This document shows, one piece after another, positions 11,201 through 23,095 of a stretch of DNA of 64,000 nucleotides; position 1 is the first letter of the stretch, and each line of letters opens with the position of its first letter. The position numbers and the translations under genes are program-made. The DNA comes from Protonemura montana (Eukaryota > Arthropoda > Insecta > Plecoptera > Nemouridae), in assembly GCA_947568835.1 (NCBI GenBank), contig OX387610.1:9263501-9327500 (forward strand), given 5' to 3'. Below the pieces are notes generated by a model that had not been told where the DNA came from, searched no databases, and saw only the letters and a list, made by a program, of their open reading frames with translations.

Positions 11201-12941
11201 CACACTTTGATCCTAAAAAATTTGCTTTGATTATAAGGTTAAATCATACAGTCACATAACAAATGACGATTCACAAATTGATAAAAGGACAAAAAAAAAT
11301 CAAAAAACCAACATCAACTCATTATCATGCTTAATAAAACTTCATTATATAACTTTGTAATTCGCGTAGCCCACCGATGTAACTGGATAACAAACCCCCT
11401 AAAAAGCTAACTACCCGTAACGGCAAGCTGTGCTCTACTATACTTCATCTCAATATGCCCCAGTTTTATTATAACCCCACATCCTCACCTTATGCTACGG
11501 TGCAAAACTCCCATCTCCCTCGCGCTCCAACGATTCTCATGAAACGCTCCATAACGCCCCGAATACCATAGAGCTACCCTCTAAAATAACCCTTATCTTC
11601 ACAAAGCAATAGACTTGAATGTGACCCCAGAGCCAATAATTATATCTACTTTACAGAAAACCTTATCCGTATCTGCAAAAGTTACTCGCTCTCATGACGT
11701 TCTATGTGATCGACATTTGATACTTGAAACTACTTGATGCTTTTTTCACCACGGGATTGTCTAGGGTTGGAATGGGCTGCAAGCTAGAGCTCCACAAGTG
11801 TTTGAGACCCTCGCCAAAAAAGAGTCGAGTCGATATTTCCATTTTCATTCCCCGCTCCTCACCCCCGTGCTGCCGCCACCGACAGACCTGGGTACAAACA
11901 ATTATTGCTACGTGAGGCTAGTCCCAGTGGAATAGATTTTTTGCAGAGGCGGATCGGCGGTGAAAATATGCTTAAAAAAAAAACCTTAAACTATGTTTGA
12001 GTCGTTTGCTTGTGGATTTGGTAAGTGTTTTCACGGATACAAGTGTGATTTTTTTGAAAATTGCAGTTTTAAAGTTTATTTCTAAAGCTTGCTATCACCT
12101 ATGCTTGGCAGCTTTAAAATGGAACTGATTTTTGAGCTGTTGTCATTTTTATGTTAATGAATCCAGAAAACGAGTGTTAGTCGATGCTTTAAGGTTTTCC
12201 GCCTGAAGACACAAGAAAATGATCGTGCTGGGGTTTCTTTCTATTGTTGTTGAACATTGTGTTTCATGTCCGTGTTTTAGAAAAATTGTAAGAGATAAAA
12301 TCAGAAATTAAAACGCACCACAAGTATTTGTAAGTATATTTAATTGGTTCTCTGTATAGGAGACGTTAGGGCTCGAGTGTCCTGGTACTACTGTCTTGGC
12401 CTACCAACTTTATCTTAAACTCCTTAAACCGAACTGTAAATCAGGGGTCGGGTGCATAGCAAAATGAAAGGTATGTAGTGCAAAGAAAAGCTGAGGCTGT
12501 AATTTAGATCAATACTTAAACCATTGTAATATTTAAATGCCGTTTCTAAACGTATATTCGAAAGCTTTCTTCGTTTAGAAACAATGAATGCTCTGCTTTG
12601 ATAAGCTTCCGGCTGGCCACTGATTGTAAAGGTGGTAAAACTAATTTAATACTGGATTTTTTAATTTTGTTCGATTATGATTTAAACAAAAGGTTCTTGA
12701 GCCATAGTCAATGGTTCAACAATGCAGATCATTTGATAGTGAATGGTGCTTCAAAGTTGTACTTTCTCCTTGAAATAAGAAGAGATGTGAGAGCTTTTCA
12801 CGCACAGAATTCTGCTCTTTACGTGGTAGACTTATCACCATCATCTTCTATACCGTGTTCTGGCGATATCAAAAGAACAATGACTTTCTGGGTCAAGTGG
12901 TAGTAACGTATTCTGTTTCTTCGTTGGGTTCATAGTTTTAA
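8269..12941. other. Unannotated intronic sequence
   Basis: No gene or full mobile element recognised. Short features only: a repeat-family fragment at 9610-9690, a small duplication of CACCAATGTAACAA near 9970 and 10000, and a C-rich, G-poor stretch at 11370-11610. The open frame at 12598-12903 is without recognisable similarity. Confidence 0.5.
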
Positions 12942-13110
12942 TCCGAGTCCCAGCGCTACTGTTAAACTTTCTGCTGATAAATCGAGCCGGCAACACGTGG
13001 TGACGATAGTTGCCAACAGAAGGCTCTTGCTACCGTCCTTTAAAACAAACCTTAGAACTGTTTATCAATCGTTGTGGTTATGGTCTCTCCAATCTCATCG
13101 GTAAAGTAGT
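12942..13110 (+). mobile_element. MITE-A copy 1 (5' half, decayed)
   Basis: Carries the family signature GAGCCGGCAACACGTGGT, preceded by CAGCGCTACTGTTAAACTTT. Similarity fades after the ATCAATCGTTGTGGTTA part, with only CATCGGTAAAGTAGTTGATC recognisable from the 3' half. Confidence 0.75.
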
Positions 13111-14066
13111 TGATCTCACAGTATTTCTCAGAAAAACAGCTTCAGTATTATTTCTGGGAATAACCTTATTAATCGCATGGTTTCATATACTACACTAAAT
13201 ATTGTTATGTATTTTTGTATTGCTGTGGCTATTCTGTATATGATGCGAGTATCCCTTATTGTATGGTGACCTATGATCTTTAAACGCTTTTATACTGCCA
13301 AAATATGAAATAGAACCATAGCCAGAAAAGGTAATTAGCTAAAAACATGTAAAATAGAGAAAAGAACATTAACAACAACCCTTGATATTCAATACTAGCC
13401 AATTTTATCCTCGCCTTAGCTGCACAGTTCGCAAAAAGCTCTAAACTAACTAATGAACACTAAGTTTTTGAAGCTTCTTTACTAATCTTATTAAATGAAG
13501 AATAGTGAATGCAAATTCAATATAATACATGTAAGAAAATAAACTATGTTTGTAGTAAATATGTAAGAATAGTTCACAATAATTGGAAAAAAACTCAAAG
13601 ATCGAAGATATATATATATATTTCAAAAAGCCTTTTTAATACGAGAAAAAGCATTTCTCCCATTTCTTGCAACTGAACTCTTTGCCAAAGTACAGCACAC
13701 AACACACATTTCCTTCCACCTTGTTATTTCTCCGCTACTGCCCTAACGTCCCCGACGAAACCTTTACGCTCCGCTTCTAAAAAGGAAATTCTTGAAAGCA
13801 GTAAGACCATTCGCTAATCGGCTTATAGTGAAAACTGTGCAAATGTGCGGTGCACTTCTAGCTACGGGTAGTGGACCACATCAGGCGGATTAAGTAGCAC
13901 CGTTTGCAAAGGTACATGTTTAACGACGCACGGACGAAGCGTTGACGACGAATGTATGTAGTTAAAACATTCACCAGATCTTTAGGAAATTGAATATTTA
14001 TTTGCGAGACAAGAGTTTGTTTTCATTCCACATAACTGTCGTTTCATACAGTTTAATTTTTTTTTA

Positions 14067-14458
14067 TCATTGAGTTTATAGGTTTTGTCACAGAGACCAG
14101 AGCTAATATTGAGCTCCCTTTGCGAAAATTGAATAATGACCGTCAAGTTACTACTTTACCGACAAAGATGGAGGATGCTTTTAGATGAAGTCACCGTCGC
14201 TCAAGTTAATTATCGTAGATTACTCGCATTTGAGACTGGTTCACGCTCAATCATCTTTAAATTAAAGTCAACCTCAACGATTAATACACATGTATCGATA
14301 TTTCCAGTCATAATTATTAAATTAAAAGTGATTATATTATAAAGGACAATCGCAAGCGCTACCGGCAGCTACCGTAACTACACATTGGCGGCTCGTATGC
14401 TCAGCAGAACGTTTAACATTAACGCTTGATTTCTGACTATTCCTAGAAGCTCATTGAT
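14067..14458 (-). mobile_element. MITE-A copy 2 (both termini visible)
   Basis: Best copy for defining the family. The left end TCATTGAGTTTATAGG...AGAGCTAATATTGAGC and the right end (reverse complement TCAATGAGCTTCTAGG...AGCGTTAATGTTAAAC) form imperfect terminal inverted repeats of about 47 bp. Interior landmarks are present in reverse: ACTCGCATTTGAGACTGGTT and GCAAGCGCTACCGGCAGCTA. No open reading frame for a transposase, so non-autonomous. Confidence 0.85.
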
Positions 14459-14725
14459 AATACTTTTCACATCTAATATTCATATATTCAAACACTTCAA
14501 AAGATTTTTTTGATTGTAAATCAAGCTCGCTTTCAATTGTAATTAAACCCATTGTTAATATGACTATAGTCCTAAAAAAATACTGTCAAAAACTGACGTA
14601 GTGTTCTGTATCAACTCATGTGAACGACTTGTTTCGAGTTTTCAAAGCGTGTGTATTTCAATTTTCGCGACGCCTGCACATAATATCGCAGACAGCGAAG
14701 TTCAAAGGAATGCAAATGCTTATTT

Positions 14726-14910
14726 TTAGCACTTTTCGTGCAATTTGTCAAAAGGGAAGCGCAAGAGAAAGCTTGCCGAATCTGCATAGCTTTCCAACAC
14801 GTCATCTCGGGCATGCACACCAGCAAACTCGTTCATTACTCTGTACATTGCCACGTAGACGTTGTAATGATTGTCAGCTTTCTTCGCTAAGGTAAAAATC
14901 TGAGCCGACT
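14726..14910 (-). other. Open, coding-like segment of unknown identity
   Basis: On the minus strand a frame of balanced composition reads KADNHYNVYVAMYRVMNEFA then GVHARDDVLESYADSASFLL, after a plausible TTTTACCTTAG acceptor, and ends at a stop after KLHEKC. Base composition is less AT-rich than its surroundings. I do not recognise the peptide. The opposite strand is also open, so it may simply be chance. Confidence 0.2.
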
Positions 14911-16101
14911 TTACCTGATATTGTATTCTAGGTGAACTATAAAATACGTATAAAAAGCCTGCTTTGGGTGATTTGATTTTTTTTCTTGTAATAAAAGCTC
15001 CAAAATCCGAGGGTCGAAACAAAAACAAATCTCAAACGAACTATTTCTAAATTATGACACTTCTCAAATCATGAAAACCCTATAATAGACCATTTTTAAT
15101 CGAGTCCGGTTGCCAATTGGAATTGGATGCCGGCCGGCCCTTCTTCCGGTTTAGTTTCTGTCACCAGATATGCATTTCAAGATCGAGTGGCGGTTCTCAA
15201 ATTAAAAATAACCAAAAATAGTGTTTTTCCAAAGCAAATATCACAGCAAATATCGGTGAACAACACCTAAATCCAACAAAAACACACACAGCAGCACCCA
15301 AGTAAACTAACACCTCTCCCCTCAAAACACTTCTTCCTCTATACTTGAAATTCCGAATTTTTCTACAATGTGATCTCCAGACTGTTTAACGACGCACGAG
15401 CAAGTGCGGTTTTCGCGCAAAAGCCAATGTAAACATATCGAATTGATTGCTTATAGCTGGCCCTATATAAAGTTATATGGCATTCCGAAGTAGTTTTCTA
15501 AGTTTTATGTCGGGCTTTAATGTTTCTTTTGGTGGTAGCGCGCTGTAGGTGGTAGATTATCGAATCTGTTAAAACGATCTGGAGTCAATGCTACAGTCTG
15601 TTTGGCGTTGAGATACGTTGTGATTTTCTATTTTTGCTTGTTTCACTACTGTAGTTTTAAGTGGTTAAGGTGTAAATTCTAGACGATGGCTCGATTATGC
15701 ATGCTTTTGCTCAATACACGCCCATTTTAAGTAACTATTGGCATGTGTTTTGTTAGAACCAACTATTTTAAACCCTGCTAGTGACCTTTTTTACTGTAGG
15801 AGCTACTGCAACCAAATTAATACAGATGTCTTAAGAATTGGAGCGTACCTATTTAAAATCATCTATCCTTTAACCCTCAAGCACAGTTTAACTAAATACT
15901 TTGACTTTGATTTTAGTAGAAACCTTAAAAAATCACCTAAACTCAGTTATTTCTGTGTTTTTTTATACTCAGTTTAACTTACATAATTAATTTTGTGAAC
16001 GAGTTTCACTGCAGTTAATTAAGAAATATATAAGTACCTTTGTTACGTTTTAATAAAACCTGTTACACATGCTTTGAAAAGCATTTATATTCCCGTAAGT
16101 T
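14911..16101. other. Unannotated intronic sequence
   Basis: Nothing supported beyond a C/A-rich patch at 15250-15350 and the word TGTTTAACGACGCACG at about 15385, shared with 13917 and with the 3' end of the 5S-derived SINE (reverse sense). Confidence 0.5.
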
Positions 16102-16255
16102 TGACTAACTCAGAGTTAAAAAACCTAGTCAAACCATCGTATACCTGTACTTTGTGTTTAGAATTGAAAGAAACCTGTGCATAGATACAGCAAAAAATCA
16201 TTTTTAGTCCATGAGCTGTACTAACTCAGAGTTATAAACCATATCAAACTCTATT
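16102..16255 (+). repeat. Imperfect direct duplication, about 115-bp spacing
   Basis: GACTAACTCAGAGTTAAAAA then CCTAGTCAAACCATC at 16102-16145 is repeated as TACTAACTCAGAGTTATAAA then CCATATCAAACTC at 16217-16255. The ACTCAGAGTTAA palindrome also occurs in MITE-B, so these may be fragments of that family. Confidence 0.55.
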
Positions 16256-16279
16256 TCACTTTTATTCTGTGTTCTGGAA

Positions 16280-16470
16280 ACCTATATACTCCCCAGCGCC
16301 GCGAAAAAAAGCGTACCTATCACGGAAGCTCAGACATGAATCGAAGCTGCAAATAAACCCGTCAAGAGGAGCGATAAGCATTCCGACGCCCGCGACGCCG
16401 ACGCTTCTGCCGGCATCATGGCGCTAGCTGTCTATCCCCGCGTTTAAGAGGCGACGCCGTTTCAATAAGC
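16280..16470. other. GC-rich island without coding signal
   Basis: CpG-containing stretch (GACGCCCGCGACGCCGACGC, CGCGTTTAAGAGGCGACG) in otherwise AT-rich intron. Frames are interrupted. Similar islands occur at 40170-40320, 46200-46330, 52230-52450 and 60560-60690. Possible regulatory elements, by inference only. Confidence 0.3.
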
Positions 16471-16892
16471 TTCTTTTACATACGCGTGTGCGCGTTTGAG
16501 ATTAAGACTTTGCAAGACGTTTGCAGAAGAAGATGTATCGACAAATTGAAGTTTTTTTTTTTGTGGATGCCGCGACGTCTGGTTGAGGATTTACAGAGGG
16601 TAGATTACGTATTTGCCATAACAGGTTCCATGCTTTTTTTAGAATTACGTATAGGATGGACAGCTTTAGCAGTTTTAATATGATAAATGTGTGTTGGTTG
16701 AAATTGAAAAGATTTAACTTGGTCCAGGTCTTCTGGTCTTGTAAATTTATTTGTCACACATTCGGACAGGTAACCACGTTACTACCTGGCACAATCACGG
16801 TCTCGCATTTTCTTACTAACTTGGGAAAAATTGCATTGTTGGGGATTTAATTTGGCAAGCATAAAAAACTTACAAAAAAAAATCTGTTGGAA

Positions 16893-17010
16893 AATTGTCA
16901 GGACTGCTCTAACCCTTGAAGAAGTAGCTAGTACATGTTACGAAACGTCGGGAAATTTTAGTTGTCCTTTACTTATCATTCAAAACCCATTTCAAATAGT
17001 TTTTCTTAAA
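16893..17010 (+). ncRNA. Hammerhead-ribozyme-like repeat (degenerate type I), copy 1
   Basis: The order matches a type I hammerhead. Outer stem I is 16901-16908 with 16960-16967 (7 of 8 pairs, one a wobble). Inner stem I is CCC (16913-16915) with GGG (16950-16952). The core is TTGAAGA at 16916-16922 (consensus CTGANGA). Stem II is GTAGC with GTTAC (924-928 and 937-941 of this kb). GAA follows, then a two-pair stem III AC/GT and cleavage C at 16949. Changed from consensus: C3 is T, and one extra A follows the core, so activity is doubtful. The 3' tail ATTCAAAACCCATTTCAAAT is shared with 35142-35351. Confidence 0.45.
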
Positions 17011-18135
17011 AAAAAATCCTTTTTTTCCAAAAGTTTCTTCTTCATATGAAACATATCCTAAATCTAGCATTCTTATTACAACGTGACGGCCAGAAAATGT
17101 CTAGAAAAATGTCTCTAAAATTACTAGAAGTTGTTGCTATTTGATTAATTTCTCTAGCCAAATAGGCAACTAGAAAACAATCGGTTCTTAATTCACATAA
17201 GAAGTATAAAAAGTAAACTAGATTTATCAAGCATCCATTTGATCATCCAACTACAACTCCCATGAAAGTTTGGTCGATTTTAATTCATTTCCTGCTAGTT
17301 ATGCCAGAGACCGCTATCATTCACGACGGCCCCCATTCCTCCCGGCAAGATCCACTTCTTCGTCAGCGTGGACCAGAAGATACTAAAACGTTACTAGTTC
17401 CTAGCGAGCGGTTTTCCGGGATCTACTAATAAAATTTCACGGCACGGCCCCTTTTATTTTGATACGTGCGACCACGTAAAATGAAGCAATAAAACTGAGA
17501 AGATGTCTTCGACATTTCCGTAAAAGTAGTTTAACACTTCTTCATAGTGGTTATAACTTAAGAAATGAATTCATATAATACTTCTTTGAAGATAGATCGT
17601 AAATATATTGGACCCCAAATACTCAAATTTATTAGTTTTTAAAGTTCTATGAAGTGTCAACATTTTAGCCCGTTTCGACTTGACCACGTGAGTTGCCAAC
17701 TCACGTGCTTACTACCAGCTCTTACAGCCAGGAAAGCCAGTAATCTTAGGAAAAAACCGAAACGCACTGGGGTTTTCTTTAGAAGGAGAAACATTCGACT
17801 ACATAGCCCAATCAATCGTAAGCCCATTGATGCAACGGATTTTTTGGGATACACTATTATAAAAGTGAGTTCTGAGTTGTAGAAAATAATGGAAGATTGC
17901 TGTTTCAGTAAGGGTACGGCGCTGATCGCATGTATTCCACTCAGGATTTAATAGCGCTTTCGTCTGTACTCTAAAAACATGTGCTTTTCCTTCAAACTAT
18001 AAATAAACGGCTGAGTGAAAAACAGAAACATTCCTCAAAACATATTCACTACTTCCTAGCAGTCACGCCAAAGATGCAACGCGATCCGTGCAATGCTGTG
18101 TTCATTTGCCGCCTTACACGAGCTACGAAGCGAGT

Positions 18136-18462
18136 ACCAAACGGTGTTGCATTTTGAAAACACCGGTTTTTATGAGATCACCGAAGTTAAGCAACACCGC
18201 GCTAGGTCAGGTATTGGATGGGTGACCATTATACACATGACCAGTTCTGTTCGGGAGAGATGTTGGAAGGATAAACGTTACAACTCTTTAGCCTTTTCAA
18301 CTTCTTGACAGCATGGGTTTGTGGAGGTACCCTGTTGTTCGAGTAGTACCGTTCTTCGGAAGTAATGTTAAGCTGGTGGTTCCCTTGGTGCTCTTCGACA
18401 AGAGTATGGCTCCGGGCCAACACCGGGTTTTACCTTCATCCTATGAATCGAGCCGAACCGAA
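18136..18462 (+). mobile_element. 5S rRNA-derived SINE (SINE3 class), copy 1
   Basis: The head carries GATCACCGAAGTTAAGCAAC (5S box A) and GGTATTGGATGGGTGACCA (intermediate element and box C), the internal pol III promoter of 5S rRNA. The body continues with CTTGACAGCATGGGTTTGTG, TACCGTTCTTCGGAAG and TTGGTGCTCTTCGACA, shared with the other copies. The 3' tail is truncated after the AACACCGGGTTTTACC part. Confidence 0.9.
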
Positions 18463-18892
18463 TGAGTTTCTGCATTATTATTTTATTATTCTAACTAATA
18501 GCAAATACATTTTAAGGCACTGCTATAAAATAAATAAATAAAAGGTTTACACTGAAATTCAAAAATATTTTCCTGAAAACGATTTAATTGCTTAAAATTA
18601 AATAATGATATCGGCATTCACAATTGCAACAATTGCACAAGTGACTTAATAAAATCAAATCAGTGTTTTTCAAATTGGAATAGCATTTGAGTTCTTTCTT
18701 ATATCACAAACAATTCCTCCTAACATCTTGTCAACAACAGGTTAGTAACTTTGGTCGGAGTACATTTGTCAGCAATGTTATCTTGATGAGAAAATTCTGG
18801 GAGAAACAGTTTTAAGTTTTCTGTCGTCACCGCGTACATGCTATAGCTGCCCCTCATGTAAAACGCAACCTACATAACAAATTATTTTAAAA

Positions 18893-19078
18893 CCTAACAA
18901 AAACTATTTAAAATGGTTTTTGAATGCCAAGTGAAGAACAACTAAAATAACCCTGCTAAAATAACTGAGTTGATCTTCACTTAGCATTCAAGCCTTATTT
19001 TAACTAGTATTTATCAAAACTAGTGCTAAGGTAAGATAAAATAGACATGGGTCTAAAAACCATAATATTTTAAAACCT
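18893..19078. mobile_element. Foldback relative of the hammerhead-like element
   Basis: Contains AAAACTATTTAAAATGG, TTTTTGAATGCCAAGTGAAG and, inverted, CTTCACTTAGCATTCAAG, then CAAAACTAGTGCTAAGGTAA and GACATGGGTCTAAAAACCAT. The last two words also follow the palindrome at 35352-35400. The ribozyme-like core itself is absent. Confidence 0.6.
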
Positions 19079-21779
19079 CTTTAACCTGTTTTGTTTCAGC
19101 CATTAATTACCTTTTATGCACGGATTATTAAGCTGTTCATATTCGTTTTTTATTGAAAACAAATATTTAATATGCGAAACTTCGACTGGCCATAAAAAAA
19201 ATACAACAAAATTCGCAATCTACAAGATGTAGGTAATAAAAAAATCAAGCCATAACAGCAGTTAAAAAACCAAATTAAATTATTTTTCATGACAGTAAAT
19301 TCATTACACTGAATGTATAGCACAACAAAAATTAATATACCTAGCGAATATCACGTGTATTTTAACGTTTCATGTCCCGTATACATTCATTTGCATACTG
19401 TGATCTTGAACGTTTTCGCTCCGTAATCTTCCAATCCAGCTGCTTTAACTTACAATAATGTTACACTGCATTCAACCACCTCTGATTATTTTCCCATTCA
19501 CACAGAATTAACAGTAATAAGACAGCTTGACTATTGCCCTAACTGTATTTTGAAATTCCTATCCATCTATCTTACTCTGTTCACATGGAAGCTTGTATCA
19601 TCTCCCTCGCTCTAGGACTGTATACTGGGTAATGACATTTCTATTGTGTTAGCCAGTGAGTTCATAATGCAGCACGAATGATAAACAAGGACTTCAAAGA
19701 GAGTTTTGTTGGTTCTCTGTTGCTTTTTTTTTCGTTTCAGCATCTCACCCCCGTTTCACGTTCCATGTAGTTTAAACAAGCTTTGGGTATATGAATTCCG
19801 TAAATTGGCTTTTGTAAAATAGGCTGCTTTTCAGGGGTTGGTAGAGATCGATATCGAATTGGTTAGAGAAATATTCTTTGTTTGGCGAAGCGTGGTGTAA
19901 GGCAATGGTTTTGGGTAAGCTATTGGTGTTACGGTTAAGAAAGCTCGGCTGCCTAATTTGAAAGTAAGATATTCGGTTTTTCATTCTTCACTTTGTTGAA
20001 GGTGTCTGGAAGTGCTTAACTTTTCAGTACCTAAAACGGATTTTCATAGCTTTGGGAGGCAAAAAAAAAAAAAAAAAAAACAGAAAAAAAACACTTGTGG
20101 GTAACGGTGAAGTAAAGAATTCAATAGTCGTTTTTAGAATGTTAAAATCATTGATTTTTTTAGTCAGTGACGAGTAAAAAAGCAGTTATTTTATGAGAAC
20201 AGAAAGACGCCATGCTTTTTATTGTTTTTTTTTTAGACATGCAAAACATTGAGTGGACTTTTTTTGTTTTTTAAATAATTTCACTCTCTCCGTCTTTCTT
20301 CTCCGTCTCATTTTCCTTCCAACGTCTTCAAAGGCTTCATGAATCAACTACATCCCTGGCGTCTTGATTTCCATAAAGCTTTTGCAGACTTTCCGCGTAT
20401 ATTTCTTATTTCAATAATAATACTCAATATTTGTTTTGATGATATTCATTGCTGGTATTGAGTCGACAACATTGTTCGTTTGATTTATGAATACATTTGC
20501 ATGCAGCTCGCAAGTTCTGTCTGCCGTTTCGACTCAGGTTTGCATATAAACCGATGTTTGGGTGAAAGGGGTAGACGCTCCTTGGCAGCCACGCGTGGCT
20601 TGTGATCGTTTATGCGAAAAACACGCGCCCACGCACGCACTTCAATTGATTGTGATTTCAAGTTTGAAAATCGTATTTAAAAATGAGAAGGCAACAATGT
20701 TGCAATCTTTAGAAAAATTACTGTTTTACTTAACGTGTCTCATTTACTTCAGGTTAATGTAGGGTTTTTGTTTTTGTTGGTGATTCCGCTGGGGAGCTGA
20801 AACCAGCAAGCGAGGGATGGAAAAGGAGCTAGACTAGCACATTTGTCCACTTTAGTTACCCTTTCATCCAGGTTATTGCATAATTTTCTAGTCCAGGAAA
20901 ATACATTAAATTCTACTAAAAGCTTTGTCCGATAATGACCTGAAATAATGCATTAATGATCAATTTTATCATTTATTAAGAGAAAATGCATAAATCAATT
21001 TATGTATGTAACATTAAATCTAATCGCTTCTCATTTCGTTGTCGGTTTGTTTTATTTGTTATTAATTTGAAAAAAATTGCAAATCAAAAACTCTTTCAAA
21101 TTTCAGGTTTTTTTAATTTTCATAATTTAACAATCAACGTATATCTTTAGAAGATTAAACAGAACATTGCTCGATCAATCCGACGTTATCTCGTAGACTA
21201 AGGTCAAATCACTGGACCAACTAAATCATACAAAAAATTCTACCAATTTAAACGTTTTATCGAATTGCATTGAAATTCTGACAGTTCACATCTACACCTA
21301 CGCCAACTCTACGCTCATCAAAATGTGGCAAAACAGCGCATTTTTCAGCTACCTCCGAAAGCAATCACTCACGCGTATTTTCATTCTCAAACCGTGGCCT
21401 GTCTGCTTGGTTACAGACCGCCACACAAAGAATCAATTGACGGGTCTCATAGATGGAAACGACATGGGTGAAACCAATCATAGTTGACTCAACAATTTAA
21501 ACATTTGGCTGTGTATTGTTGACATCTTAAAAAACTTTAGGATATTTAGGGTTTAGGTGTTGGCAGTTTCATTTTTTCACACTATATTCTATCCGCCAAA
21601 CGTCAAAACTTCTTCGATAAATAATGATAATGACATCTAATATAAAAAACATTGTAAAGTACCCAAATCTTTTACGTGGCTTAGAGCTTTGCTAGAATTT
21701 AAATATACAAAGAAATTGTAACTTTTCTGAACAAAAAAAAATGTAGTACATTTATCGATCGCATAATTATAACCTTGTT
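19079..21779. other. Unannotated AT-rich intronic sequence
   Basis: No gene recognised. Holds a poly-A run at about 20060-20079 and several T-rich runs. Open frames are short and composition-driven. Confidence 0.5.
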
Positions 21780-22130
21780 GCAACTACCAACAACCCTTTC
21801 AGAGCACAAACACAAAAGTTTTTGTGCTTTTTCACAACACCGAGCACAAAAGCAAAACCATCCTCCCCTGTTTCAATTAAACCAATACGTTTTATTTTCA
21901 GCTGGTGTCCACTCCATTTACTCCCGGCAAAGACAACAAAAACCTTTCAAAATACAACACTCTACACTAAACTACCAACCGTCACCACTGCAAGCTTCAC
22001 GTTCATAATTCGAGCTAACAGACCAGTGACCCCCACCATACGGCCTAGGTACGTACAATACTCACATCTACCTAATGGACCACAAAGTATCAACCAACTC
22101 AAAGTACCATGGTCCAGATCCCAAGCGGAC
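21780..22130 (+). other. C/A-rich, G-poor stretch
   Basis: Plus strand is dominated by A, C and T with scarce G, which produces overlapping open frames (up to 125 codons) in two phases. Two phases open at once and the peptide is compositionally biased, so I regard it as non-coding strand asymmetry. Confidence 0.5.
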
Positions 22131-22387
22131 TCCCCAGGCTATTACGAGCTCATTACCAATTCGGTCAGAATATTTCGATTCACTTTACCAAAGCCATAAC
22201 ATATTAATATTCCATTTGAGTTCGACCCAACGCAACATTTAAATTGGTCACTGAGCACTCTATGTAATTGCTTCCAATCCTATGCGATCGATTGTCTGGA
22301 TCTATTTTTAGTACGCTAGGTGTACTTGCCAGATAAATCGAATTTCACATTCGATACATTATCGCGTTACGTCAACACAATTACAGT

Positions 22388-22480
22388 GTTGACTGTATTG
22401 TGAGACGTTAGTTTCACGACTGTCGCTTGCTGGACGAGAAATAAACTATTCTCGCTACAGTGGCGTCAGCGGGAGGGATC
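22388..22480 (+). mobile_element. Possible LTR 3' end plus primer-binding site
   Basis: AATAAA at 22440-22445 is followed by CTATTCTCGCTACA, then TGGCGTCAGCGGGAGGGA at 22461-22478. The latter begins TGG and its reverse complement ends CGCTGACGCCA, the form of a tRNA 3' end, as expected for a primer-binding site next to an LTR. The 5' limit of the LTR is not resolved and no gag/pol follows; a SINE lies 30 bp on. Alternative: CAGTGGCGT is also a common DNA-transposon terminus. Confidence 0.4.
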
Positions 22481-22509
22481 AACTTATAGTTTTTTTTTTA
22501 AATGTTTTA

Positions 22510-22914
22510 TTGACTTGCTGAAAGCACCGGTTTTCATTTTGTGACCATAGAAGATAATCAATGTTGAGCTTAGCTAGGTATTGGTTGACTACCGTGCACA
22601 TATGAAGTTCTGTTCGGTATAGGAGTTAAAATTATCAGCTTCGTTCTTCTATGTGCATGGATTTGTGTGAGAATTCTGCGGTTCCCATTGTACCGTCCTT
22701 CGGTAGGAACGTTCAGTCAGTTGTTCCCTTGGCGCTCTTCAACAGGAATAGGCTACACGCCTGCCCCCAAGAGTTTCCCCTACTCTCTGCAAGCTAATTT
22801 AAGTTCATCATAATCCTAATCATCACCCGATCATTCATCGACGCCTTTAGACCAGTGGAATGTGGGGCTAGTTGTCAAAACAGAATATCGTTTAACACCA
22901 CAAATCAATCAATC
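22510..22914 (+). mobile_element. 5S rRNA-derived SINE, copy 2 (old)
   Basis: Degenerate head (AAAGCACCGGTTTTCATTTT, GGTATTGGTTGACTACC) followed by the family body (TACCGTCCTTCGGTAGGAAC, TTGGCGCTCTTCAACAGG) and the full 3' end (GACGCCTTTAGACCAGTGG, CGTTTAACACCACAAATCAA) with an ATCA microsatellite tail. Box A is badly mutated, so this is an older copy. Confidence 0.85.
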
Positions 22915-23095
22915 GTCGATGAAACTAATAAGAAACAGTTTCTCTGAAAGAGATTAAGATTCTTGTCTGCGTTAGGTTATGCTAGGAAAAATCAGGTCAC
23001 TCTATATCAGGTTAGCGTTATCGTGTACATATTTTGGTAACACCACAAATTTGCTTCAAAAGTGCTGGATCACCTCAACAAAGCTCACAGTTGCA

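Noticed and set aside
13917..13932. TGTTTAACGACGCACG shared with 15385 and 53315 and with the SINE 3' end
   Set aside because: Only 14-16 bases match and no adjoining SINE sequence is present, so I did not call SINE fragments there.
21775..22199. Two overlapping frames of 77 and 125 codons
   Set aside because: Both phases are open because G is scarce on the plus strand; no domain, splice signals or balanced composition.
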